DNA of 5,082 nucleotides from Defluviicoccus sp. Its GTDB lineage: Bacteria; Pseudomonadota; Alphaproteobacteria; MPNO01. Location of the stretch: positions 1 through 5,082 of the forward strand of contig JAPPHW010000028.1 of the NCBI GenBank assembly GCA_028820945.1, given 5' to 3'. Numbering within the stretch: the stretch's first letter is position 1; the number at the start of each line of letters is the position of its first letter. Position numbers and translations under genes: made by a program. Shown here one piece after another: positions 1 to 5,082 of the stretch. The notes under the pieces are model-generated. The model did not search any database. It worked only from the letters and a program-made list of their open reading frames with translations, and was not told the DNA's origin.

Positions 1-1372
1 GCCCGGCATAGCGCCCGAGCGCCCCGAGAGCGCGCACGGTCTCCGGCAGGCCCTGCAGGAAGGGGACGCCCGCCGCCGCCTGGAAGGCGCGCCCCGCCTC
101 GGTCACGTTCTGGCCCATCCGTCCGTGGGCCACCACCGAGGCCGCGCCTTGCGCCGCCGCGGCGAACACGCCGGGGTCGCCGCGCTCGCCGTCCTGTGCC
201 GGCAATTGGCCCTGCATCGACAGGATGTCGACGCCCGGATCGTCGGCGATCGCCCGGCAGATCTCGCGGAAATCGTCCTGCCGGCCGGCGAGCCCGGCGC
301 CGCCGTCGAGCGGGTTGCCGGGCGCGAGCCCGCGGTCGAGCAGGGGCGCGATGGCCGCCTCGGTCTCCTCGCCGAGCTCGGCCACCGGCAGCCCGGCATC
401 GCTCGCATAGTCCAGGAACAGACCGGTCGCCCCGCCCGAGTAGCCCGCAAAGGCGACGCGAGGCCCCTTCGGCAGGCGCACGGTGGAGAACATAAGCGCG
501 GTCTCGATCAGATCGTCGAGCCCGTGGCAGCGCGAAATGCCGTAGCGGTCGCAGACCGCGTTGAAGATGTCGTCGTCGCCCGCCACCGCCCCGGTGTGGC
601 TCTCGGTCGCCGCCCTGCCGCGCTCGCTCGCCCCGGTCTTGACCGCGACGATGGGCTTCCCCGCCGCGAGCGCCTTTTCGGCCGCCGCCATGAACGCCTC
701 GGGACGGCGGATGCCCTCCAGCATGCAGGCGATCACCCGCGTGCCGGGATCGTCGACCAGGAAGGAGATGTAGTCGGCGGCGTCGAGGTCGAGCTCGTTG
801 CCGCTGGAGACCGCGTAGCTGAAGCCGAGGCCGCGCACCGCCCCCTGGCCGAGCCAGTACTGGAAGGTGCCGCCGGACTGGAAGACCACGCCGACCCCGC
901 CCTTCGGCAGCGTGCGCACCCGTTCTGCCGGGTAGAACAGGTTGGACTCGGGCAGTCCCAGCGCGCCCATGCAGTTGGGCCCGCAGACCCGGAGCCCGCG
1001 TTCGCACAGCGCCGCCAGCGCCCGCGAACGCTCTCCCCCCGCCTCGTCCCCGCCCTCGCCGAACCGGGCGGCGAAGACCAGCGCCGACTTCAGCCCGTGG
1101 TCGAGCCCCTCGGCCAGCGCGTCGGCGACGCGTTCCGCCGGGATCAGGGTCAGCGCGAGGTCGACCGGCTCCGGCAGGCTCGCGAAGGACGGGTGTACCT
1201 CGCGCCCCCACAGAAGGTCGCGCCGGGGGTTGATCAGATAGACCGGAACCGGGAAGCCGGCATGCGCCAGATTGGCGTAGATCGCCCGCGGCCAGCCCCC
1301 CGCGCCGCTCTCCGAGGCACCGACGATGGCGATGGAACGCGGCCTGAAGAGCTGCTCGACCGATCTGAACAC
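1..1372 (-). CDS. Acyl-CoA synthetase, NDP-forming (acetate-CoA ligase family), N-terminal part; runs off the left edge
   Basis: Members of this family make an acyl-CoA from a carboxylate, CoA and ATP (releasing ADP) through a phosphohistidine, in the cytoplasm. The frame stays open to base 2, giving 457 residues from a GTG at 1372. In that numbering, residues 7-100 form the CoA-binding Rossmann domain (LFRPRSIAIVGAS, then CGPNCMG at 130-136). A succinyl-CoA-ligase-like domain follows, with FQSGGT at 164-169, SYAVSSGNELD near 185-195, and the catalytic histidine in ESHTG (His259). A second flavodoxin-like domain has GYSGGATG at 310-317 and NPLDGG at 353-358. The C-terminal ATP-grasp domain, expected in single-chain members, would lie outside the window. 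Start choice: GTG at 1372 has GGAG five bases upstream and places the histidine near position 254-257, as in archaeal ADP-forming alpha subunits. The ATG at 1480 adds 36 low-complexity residues and has no clear ribosome site. The substrate cannot be read from the sequence. The family call is firm; the start is less sure. Confidence 0.9.
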   Translation of the reverse strand, partial: MFRSVEQLFRPRSIAIVGASESGAGGWPRAIYANLAHAGFPVPVYLINPRRDLLWGREVHPSFASLPEPVDLALTLIPAERVADALAEGLDHGLKSALVFAARFGEGGDEAGGERSRALAALCERGLRVCGPNCMGALGLPESNLFYPAERVRTLPKGGVGVVFQSGGTFQYWLGQGAVRGLGFSYAVSSGNELDLDAADYISFLVDDPGTRVIACMLEGIRRPEAFMAAAEKALAAGKPIVAVKTGASERGRAATESHTGAVAGDDDIFNAVCDRYGISRCHGLDDLIETALMFSTVRLPKGPRVAFAGYSGGATGLFLDYASDAGLPVAELGEETEAAIAPLLDRGLAPGNPLDGGAGLAGRQDDFREICRAIADDPGVDILSMQGQLPAQDGERGDPGVFAAAAQGAASVVAHGRMGQNVTEAGRAFQAAAGVPFLQGLPETVRALGALGRYAG

Positions 1373-1377
1373 GTCGA

Positions 1378-1381
1378 CTCC
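1378..1381 (-). promoter_or_regulatory. Shine-Dalgarno GGAG supporting the GTG start of the acyl-CoA synthetase
   Basis: On the minus strand the bases read GGCGGAGTCGAC and then GTG, which leaves five bases between GGAG and the start codon. The competing ATG at 1480 is preceded by CTCCGCCC, which has no purine-rich ribosome site. This favours the GTG at 1372. Confidence 0.5.
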
Positions 1382-1484
1382 GCCGGGACCGCGACCGGAG
1401 GCCAGTATCGGCACCGCCCATCGGGCGTCAACCGGCGGCGGCGAGGGTTCGCCGCCCGACGCGGAAGGGTCTACACTCATGGGC

Positions 1485-1489
1485 GGAGG
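1485..1489 (+). promoter_or_regulatory. Shine-Dalgarno GGAGG of the small exported-protein gene
   Basis: GGCGGAGG followed by CCCGG and ATG puts a full GGAGG core five bases before the start at 1495. This is ideal spacing and the main nucleotide-level support that the small gene is translated from this ATG. The site lies just upstream of the alternative ATG (1480) of the divergent ligase gene. Confidence 0.7.
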
Positions 1490-1494
1490 CCCGG

Positions 1495-1824
1495 ATGAAG
1501 CGCTCCGTGCGTGGGTTCGTCGCGGCGGCCGCTCTCGCGGGCGGCTGGATGCTGGCCGTGCTCGATGCGCGGGCCGATGCCATCGACGGCATGTGGTGCC
1601 GGGACAGCCGCTCGATGCGGATCGACGGCCCGTCCATCGTCACCCCGGGCGGCACGTCGATGACCGGCGACTACGACCGGCACGGGTTCCAATATGTCGT
1701 TCCGCCCGGCGAGACGGGCGCGGGCAAGACGGTCGTCATGGTCCTGCTCAGCGACTTCGACCTCGACGTGACCGTGGGCGAGGGCCCCGTCGAGCGCTGG
1801 CGGCGCTGCAAGCTGACCAGCTGA
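1495..1824 (+). CDS. Small exported protein of unknown function, 109 residues
   Basis: Function unknown. Residues 1-27 form a typical Sec signal peptide: a basic start (MKRSVR), a hydrophobic stretch rich in Ala, Gly and Leu, and a cleavage site after ARA, leaving a mature protein of about 82 residues that begins DAIDGMWC. The mature part has two cysteines (35 and 105), one near each end, which could form a disulfide in the periplasm. Recognisable segments are IDGMWCRD (30-37), IDGPSIVTPGG (43-53), GDYDRHGF (58-65) and the ending VERWRRC (99-105). From memory these resemble small uncharacterised alphaproteobacterial proteins, but I cannot name a curated family. The Trp-Cys and TPGG...GDY pattern suggests a small beta-rich fold, which is inference. 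The gene has a strong ribosome site, is divergent from the ligase and converges with dctM. It is not co-transcribed with either neighbour. Confidence 0.8.
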   Translation: MKRSVRGFVAAAALAGGWMLAVLDARADAIDGMWCRDSRSMRIDGPSIVTPGGTSMTGDYDRHGFQYVVPPGETGAGKTVVMVLLSDFDLDVTVGEGPVERWRRCKLTS

Positions 1825-1960
1825 CGCGGTTCCGTGCCGACATCCCGGGCCTCTGTGTCCGGCGGTCCTCCGGCAAGGTCGCCTCGCCCGAGAGGTCCGG
1901 CCCGCCGCAGCCGGCCAGGATCGCGCCATTGCTCGATGCGGACCGACGGCGCCCGCCGGA
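1825..1960. other. Convergent intergenic gap between the exported-protein gene and dctM
   Basis: The two stop codons face each other across 136 bases. I see no gene and no classical terminator, since there is no GC stem followed by a run of T on either strand. The only inverted repeats are 4-5 base GC arms, such as CCGGC and GCCGG on the minus strand with an 8-base loop, which are expected by chance at this G+C. Termination here may be Rho-dependent, or read-through may occur. Confidence 0.6.
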
Positions 1961-3271
1961 TCACTCCATCTGGCCGGGCAGGAACAGGGCGATCGACGGG
2001 AAGGCGACGAGCAGGGCGAACAGGATCAGGTCGCAGACGACATAGGGCGCCGCGGCCTTCGCGACATCGCCAAGGGTCGTGCCCCGCGGCGCGACGCCGA
2101 GCATGACGAACAGGCCGAGGCCGAAGGGCGGCGTGACCATGCTGATTTCGAGGGTGAGCAGCATGACGAGACCGAACCAGACGGGGTCGTAGCCGAGCGA
2201 CTGGGCGAGCGGGAAGAAGATCGGGATCGTCAGCAGCATGATCGAGACCACGTCCATGAACATGCCCATGACGAGCAGGATCAGGAACATGACCAGCAGC
2301 AGGAGCAGCGGCGCCAGCTCGATCGTGGCCACCGAATCGACCAGGGTGCGCGTTGCGCCCGACAGCGCGAGGATCTGGGTGAAGGCGTAGGAGGCGATGA
2401 CGATGAAGAGCACCATGCATGTGACGCGCAGCGCGCCGGTGAGCGCCCGGATCACGGCGCGCAGCGTGAGCGTGCGGAAAACGGCGGCCAGCACCAGCAC
2501 GCCGAGCACGCCGAAGGCCGCGGACTCCTCCGGTGTGGCGATGCCGAGCACGATCAGCCCGATCACGGCGAAGATGACGACGCCCATCGGCAGGAGCTGG
2601 CTCGCGATCAGCAGGAGCTTGCGGCCGAGCGAAACGGGCACGACCTCATATTGCGGCGCCGCCTCCGGATCGATCCGGACCTGGATGGTGATCAGCAGGG
2701 CATAGAGGCCGGCCAGGATCAGGCCGGGAAAGACGCCGGCGATCAGCAGCTTGCCGATATCGATCATGGCGAGGCTGCCGAGCAGCACGCCCAGGCCCGA
2801 CGGCGGGATGATCATCGCCAGTCCGCCGACGCCGAGGATCGGGCCCATCGACATGTGCTTCTTGTAGCCCCGCCGGGTCATTTCCGGCACCAGCAGCGAG
2901 CCGAGCATCGCCGTATTGCCCATCGAGTTGCCGGAGAGCGCGGCGAAGGCCGTGCCGCTTGCCACCGTCACATAGGAGAGCCGGCCCGGTAGCCGGCCGA
3001 ACAGCGCGTCGAAGGCGTCGAAGACCCGGCGGGCGACCCCGGTGTGGAAAAAGAGCTCGCCCATCAAAAGGAAAAGCGGGATCGGGACGAAGGCGTAGGA
3101 GGAGATCGACGCCGGCGCGTTGACGGCGATCTGCTCCAGCCCCGGTTCGCCGGAAACCCAGAGGGCGCCGAGGGCGCTGACGGTGAAGAAGGCGATGGCG
3201 ACCGGTACGGACAGCCCCATCAGCAGCACGACGAGGCCGATGGCGATGGCGGCGGTCCAGTACCACTCCAT
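1961..3271 (-). CDS. dctM: TRAP transporter large permease subunit, DctM family
   Basis: This is the ion-coupled transport channel of a tripartite ATP-independent periplasmic (TRAP) importer, in the inner membrane. It is 436 residues long, normal for the family (about 425-440), and almost wholly hydrophobic, with roughly 11-12 membrane segments. Family hallmarks are in order: PIPLFLLMGELFFHTG (63-78), ALSGNSMGNTAMLGSLLVPEM (within 111-131), MIIPPSGLG (153-161), ATPEESAAFGVLG (245-257), a segment MFMDVVSIMLLTIPIFFPLA (337-356) leading to LGYDPVWFG (359-367), and TPPFGLGLFV (380-389). The start MEWYW at 3271 was chosen because the open frame further upstream overlaps dctQ and encodes non-membrane, low-complexity residues. 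It begins seven bases after the dctQ stop. A GGAAGG sits about 14 bases upstream, so the ribosome site is weak and translational coupling to dctQ is likely. Substrate specificity is set mainly by the binding protein, so the dct symbol is family-level only. Confidence 0.95.
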   Translation of the reverse strand: MEWYWTAAIAIGLVVLLMGLSVPVAIAFFTVSALGALWVSGEPGLEQIAVNAPASISSYAFVPIPLFLLMGELFFHTGVARRVFDAFDALFGRLPGRLSYVTVASGTAFAALSGNSMGNTAMLGSLLVPEMTRRGYKKHMSMGPILGVGGLAMIIPPSGLGVLLGSLAMIDIGKLLIAGVFPGLILAGLYALLITIQVRIDPEAAPQYEVVPVSLGRKLLLIASQLLPMGVVIFAVIGLIVLGIATPEESAAFGVLGVLVLAAVFRTLTLRAVIRALTGALRVTCMVLFIVIASYAFTQILALSGATRTLVDSVATIELAPLLLLLVMFLILLVMGMFMDVVSIMLLTIPIFFPLAQSLGYDPVWFGLVMLLTLEISMVTPPFGLGLFVMLGVAPRGTTLGDVAKAAAPYVVCDLILFALLVAFPSIALFLPGQME

Positions 3272-3278
3272 CGGCCGG

Positions 3279-3794
3279 TCAGATGCCTTCCGTATCGATG
3301 TCCGGCCCGCGGTCGTACATGTCGTCGACGCCGAGCAGGAAACGGCCGAACTCGACGGCGCACAGGAAAAAGCCGACCGGCAGGGGCGCATAGAACGCCC
3401 ATTTGGCGATCACGATGGACCGGATATCGAGCTCGCCGCGCTCCCAGTAGTCGAGCGCCGCGCGCAGGCCGTAATAGGCGAGGCCGAGGCAGACGACGAT
3501 GCAGAGCACGTAAATGCTCCGCCGGAGGCCCCGGCGCACCTGTCCCGGCAGGCTACCGGCCAGGAATTCCACGAACACATGGCCCTTCTTGCGCAGCACC
3601 CAGGGGGCGGCCAGCAGGGTCATGTAGAGCATGGCGTATTCGCTGAGCGCGCTGGTATGCGCCGGCGGCTGGTAGCCGAGCGCGCGCACCGTCACCTCGT
3701 AGACGATCATGACGAACACGCCGGCGAGCATGGCGCCGGCGACGGCCGCCAGCGCCACGATCAGCCTGTCATAGAGCCGGACGAGGTGGCGCAC
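3279..3794 (-). CDS. dctQ: TRAP transporter small permease subunit, DctQ family
   Basis: This is the small membrane subunit of the TRAP importer, which packs against DctM and helps dock the solute-loaded binding protein. It has 171 residues and four predicted membrane segments at about 9-31, 50-68, 92-112 and 127-148. Family features are the SEYAMLYMTLLAAPWVLRKK stretch (51-70) followed by GHVFVEF (71-77), matching the usual conserved Glu and the His-Val/Ile pair, and a final helix before a short acidic tail (VDDMYDRGPDIDTEG). The start is a GTG at 3794, directly before RHLVRLYDRL, typical for DctQ. The next in-frame Met (residue 22) would cut off the first membrane helix. No good ribosome site is close; the nearest GGAG lies about 24 bases upstream, within a small predicted hairpin. 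Translation may therefore depend on dctP, whose stop is 46 bases upstream. Confidence 0.93.
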   Translation of the reverse strand: MRHLVRLYDRLIVALAAVAGAMLAGVFVMIVYEVTVRALGYQPPAHTSALSEYAMLYMTLLAAPWVLRKKGHVFVEFLAGSLPGQVRRGLRRSIYVLCIVVCLGLAYYGLRAALDYWERGELDIRSIVIAKWAFYAPLPVGFFLCAVEFGRFLLGVDDMYDRGPDIDTEGI

Positions 3795-3810
3795 GCCCGC
3801 TGCAAGGCGT

Positions 3811-3826
3811 CGGCGTTGCTCCGCCG
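3811..3826 (-). other. Small GC hairpin between dctP and dctQ
   Basis: On the coding strand CGGCG-GAGCAA-CGCCG forms a perfect five-pair all-GC stem with a six-base loop, within the 46-base gap after dctP. The stem and loop contain the only GGAG-like element near the dctQ start. Such hairpins can stabilise the upstream binding-protein mRNA or dampen translation downstream. That role is inferred, and a five-pair stem can arise by chance at this G+C. Confidence 0.3.
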
Positions 3827-3827
3827 T

Positions 3828-3853
3828 CCAGTTGACCGGCCTAGTTGACCGGC
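3828..3853. repeat. 13-base tandem repeat covering the dctP stop codon
   Basis: On the coding strand GCCGGTCAACTAG (3853-3841) is followed at once by GCCGGTCAACTGG (3840-3828), identical at 12 of 13 positions. The first copy carries the last dctP codons and its TAG stop; in the second the same position reads TGG. With only the TGG copy present, the dctP frame would run straight into dctQ. Confidence 0.75.
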
Positions 3854-4857
3854 GACGGCGGGAACTTCTTGCGCAGCTCGTCGTATTCGTTCGGCGCCAG
3901 CTTCTTCACCTGGTCCCACTGCACCTTTTCGGCCGCCGCGATGTAGCGCCGGGCCGCGGCGCCGGTGAGCTCGAACGACTTGACGCCCTGCTGGTCGAGC
4001 TTGGCCCATCGTTCGGCAACCAGCTTCTCGTAGAAGACGTGGGCGACCGGCTCGAACGCGATCACCGACGTCGTCAGGGCGTCGCGCTGCGCCTGGGTCA
4101 GCGAGTTCCACTTGTCGAGATTGATCCAGATGAGGTTGTCGAACTGCCAGACCATCGGGTCGACCCGGTAGCTGACGAACTTCTGGAAGCCGAAGCCGAG
4201 AATGCCGAGGCCGGGCCACGCGGCGCCATCGACAAGGTTGCGCTCAAGCGCATTGTAGATGCCCGGCGCGGGGACGCTGATCTGGGTCGCGCCCATGGCC
4301 TTGAGCCATTCCCGGTGCAGGCCGGCGATGCCGCGGATCTTCATCCCGCTCAAATCCGGCGTTCCGTCGGCCTTGACCTTGGGCTTTTCCTTGAGCCACA
4401 AATTGACGCCGACCCCGCCGGCGACCCAGCCGAGCACGTGGGCGTTGGCCTTCTTGCGATAGATGCGGTTGAGCAGCTCGAGACCGCCGTTCTTGCGGGC
4501 TTCCATCGGCGTGATCTTGGAGCCGTAGATCGCGAAGGCCTCCGGCACCGCGCCGAGATAGTAGCCGGCGGCGCCGAACAGCATGTCGAAGACGCCCTTG
4601 CGCAGCGCGGTCAGCTGTTGCAACGGCGGCGTCACCTCGCGCCCGCCGATATATTTGATGCCGATCTTCGCCGCCTTGGCCGCGGCGCTCACGTTGAATT
4701 CCTCGGTCCACTCGATCGTGCGTTTCACCGAATACAGGTTCTTGCCCCAGTTGGAGACGAACCGAAGCTCGGCTTCCGCCGCCACCGCCGGCGCGGCGAG
4801 GCTCGCCGCAAATACACCGGCCGCAATCGAAATTCCGGACAAACGAATTGCGCGCAT
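3841..4857 (-). CDS. dctP: TRAP transporter periplasmic solute-binding protein, DctP family
   Basis: This protein captures the solute in the periplasm and delivers it to DctQ/DctM. It has 338 residues, normal for the family. A Sec signal peptide spans residues 1-27 (MRAIRLSG, a hydrophobic core, cleavage near AVAA), so the mature protein begins about EAELRFVSNWG. Family landmarks are PPLQQLTALRKGVFDM (77-92), LSGMKIRG (169-176), whose Arg175 aligns with the conserved arginine that usually binds the substrate carboxylate, and LKAMGATQISVPAPGIYNAL (185-204) leading to VDGAAWPG (209-216). The start at 4857 was chosen because GGAGGG lies four bases upstream and the signal peptide starts there; the open frame further upstream to 5082 is not protein-like. 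It is first in the operon, 46 bases before dctQ. The conserved arginine implies a carboxylate-like ligand; the exact substrate is not evident. Confidence 0.95.
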   Translation of the reverse strand: MRAIRLSGISIAAGVFAASLAAPAVAAEAELRFVSNWGKNLYSVKRTIEWTEEFNVSAAAKAAKIGIKYIGGREVTPPLQQLTALRKGVFDMLFGAAGYYLGAVPEAFAIYGSKITPMEARKNGGLELLNRIYRKKANAHVLGWVAGGVGVNLWLKEKPKVKADGTPDLSGMKIRGIAGLHREWLKAMGATQISVPAPGIYNALERNLVDGAAWPGLGILGFGFQKFVSYRVDPMVWQFDNLIWINLDKWNSLTQAQRDALTTSVIAFEPVAHVFYEKLVAERWAKLDQQGVKSFELTGAAARRYIAAAEKVQWDQVKKLAPNEYDELRKKFPPSPVN

Positions 4858-4861
4858 GGTT

Positions 4862-4867
4862 CCCTCC
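4862..4867 (-). promoter_or_regulatory. Strong Shine-Dalgarno GGAGGG of dctP
   Basis: The coding strand reads GGGGGAGGGAACCATG, with GGAGGG four bases before the ATG at 4857. It fixes the dctP start and predicts high translation, as expected for a binding protein made in excess over its membrane partners. dctQ and dctM lack a comparable site. Confidence 0.8.
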
Positions 4868-4871
4868 CCCA

Positions 4872-4894
4872 GGAATGCGACATGAGTCGTATCC
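4872..4894. repeat. Imperfect inverted repeat just upstream of the dctP ribosome site
   Basis: The arms are GGA-ATG-CGAC and GTCG-TA-TCC around a central ATGA. That gives seven pairs with a small internal asymmetry, over 23 bases, ending five bases before the GGAGGG site. It could be an operator for a dimeric regulator or a short leader hairpin in the mRNA. No regulator gene is in the window to support either reading. Confidence 0.35.
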
Positions 4895-5021
4895 TGCGCT
4901 CCTCGCAGCCGTCGACCGCCCCCCTTCGGCCCAGGATCGACATTTCGGAGTCTAGGTGCCCGGCCCTTCGATTGCACGCACGCATTTGCGGGACGCACCG
5001 GCTGCCCGTCCGAAAAAGCTG

Positions 5022-5045
5022 CGGATGGCCGCATGGATGGCCGGA
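5022..5045. repeat. Two adjacent 12-base direct repeats in the dctP upstream region
   Basis: The plus strand has GGATGGCCG at 5023-5031 and again at 5035-5043, a period of 12 bases with about 10 of 12 positions alike. The second copy overlaps the left arm of the inverted repeat at 5041-5065. It may be a chance or slippage repeat, or part of a binding site. Confidence 0.35.
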
Positions 5046-5065
5046 CTTGATCCACTGCTGTCCGG
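5041..5065. repeat. Spaced perfect inverted repeat CCGGAC-N13-GTCCGG
   Basis: Six-base arms CCGGAC (5041-5046) and GTCCGG (5060-5065) are separated by 13 bases, putting arm centres about 19 bases apart, near two helical turns. This is a layout used by dimeric regulators. It is centred about 195 bases upstream of the dctP start. The arms are GC-rich and short, so chance is possible. Confidence 0.35.
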
Positions 5066-5082
5066 TTTAGGTCAGGGCCCAT

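Larger units (their letters stand above)
4858..5082 (-). promoter_or_regulatory. Leader and likely promoter region of the TRAP operon
   Basis: These 225 bases upstream of dctP show no convincing gene on either strand and contain A- and T-richer patches (for example AGCTTTTTCGG on the coding strand) than the genes. The operon promoter must be here or beyond the edge. The best sigma-70-like match I find is GTGCAA, 17 bases, TAGACT on the minus strand (about 4950-4978), which is poor, so I do not place a promoter with confidence. I see no sigma-54 type GG/GC element. Confidence 0.5.

Noticed and set aside
125..1498. Plus-strand open frame of 457 residues opposite the acyl-CoA synthetase
   Set aside because: Its product is rich in Arg, Ala and Gly with no recognisable motif, while the opposite strand encodes clear CoA-ligase domains throughout. 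It is a G+C-driven antisense shadow.
1825..1960. Bidirectional terminator between the convergent genes
   Set aside because: Only 4-5 base GC arms without T runs are present. They are no better than chance for this composition.
3272..3391. N-terminal extension of DctM by 40 residues to a start at 3391
   Set aside because: It overlaps dctQ and encodes Ser/Thr/Cys/Arg-rich residues unlike any DctM N terminus. MEWYW followed by a membrane helix at 3271 fits the family.
4950..4978. Sigma-70 promoter GTGCAA-N17-TAGACT for the TRAP operon
   Set aside because: It matches about 3 of 6 and 4 of 6 consensus positions, which is too weak to list as a placed promoter. It is mentioned only within the leader entry.
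3120..5070. Long plus-strand open frames (3120-3848 and 3832-5070) opposite dctQ and dctP
   Set aside because: Both are Arg/Asp/His/Ala-rich, lack motifs and lie antisense to well-supported TRAP genes. The tail of the second (from ATG 4884) crosses the leader but also looks non-coding.
4858..5082. N-terminal extension of DctP by 75 residues to an ATG at the right edge
   Set aside because: The extension has no domain character and would bury the signal peptide internally. The strong ribosome site directly before the ATG at 4857 settles the start.

Overview
The window comes from a G+C-rich (roughly two-thirds G+C by eye), densely coded bacterial chromosome. Composition, protein style and the TRAP transporter point to an alphaproteobacterium (Rhodospirillales/Rhizobiales-like); this is an inference from character only, since no rRNA or other phylogenetic marker is present. 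I see no mobile element, CRISPR array, tRNA or rRNA.

Right half (about 1961-5082, all on the minus strand, read right to left): a complete tripartite TRAP transporter operon in the order periplasmic solute-binding protein (DctP, 3841-4857), small membrane subunit (DctQ, 3279-3794) and large membrane subunit (DctM, 1961-3271). A leader of about 225 bases (4858-5082) lies upstream. It carries a strong Shine-Dalgarno sequence, an imperfect inverted repeat just before it, and a spaced perfect inverted repeat further up. The binding protein would capture a carboxylate-type solute in the periplasm, and DctQ/DctM would import it using an ion (usually Na+) gradient. The sequence does not reveal the substrate.

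Middle: a convergent gap of 136 bases (1825-1960) with no gene and no convincing terminator, then a small plus-strand gene (1495-1824) for an exported protein of 109 residues with two cysteines. It resembles a family I know only as uncharacterised.

Left part (1-1372 or 1-1480, minus strand): the N-terminal 457-493 residues of an acyl-CoA synthetase of the NDP-forming family. It has the CoA-binding Rossmann domain, the succinyl-CoA-ligase-like domains and the catalytic SHTG histidine; the gene runs off the left edge. It is divergent from the small exported-protein gene. The start codon matters here: the first ATG leaves only 14 bases between the two genes, while an internal GTG with a good ribosome site leaves 122.

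Together the genes suggest uptake of an organic acid by the TRAP system and, possibly, activation of a carboxylate to its CoA thioester by the neighbouring ligase. That link rests on proximity only. Overall the region looks like ordinary accessory metabolism. The points worth a second look are the ligase start, a 13-base tandem repeat over the dctP stop codon, the leader repeats and the small exported protein. I found no evidence for a new kind of system.
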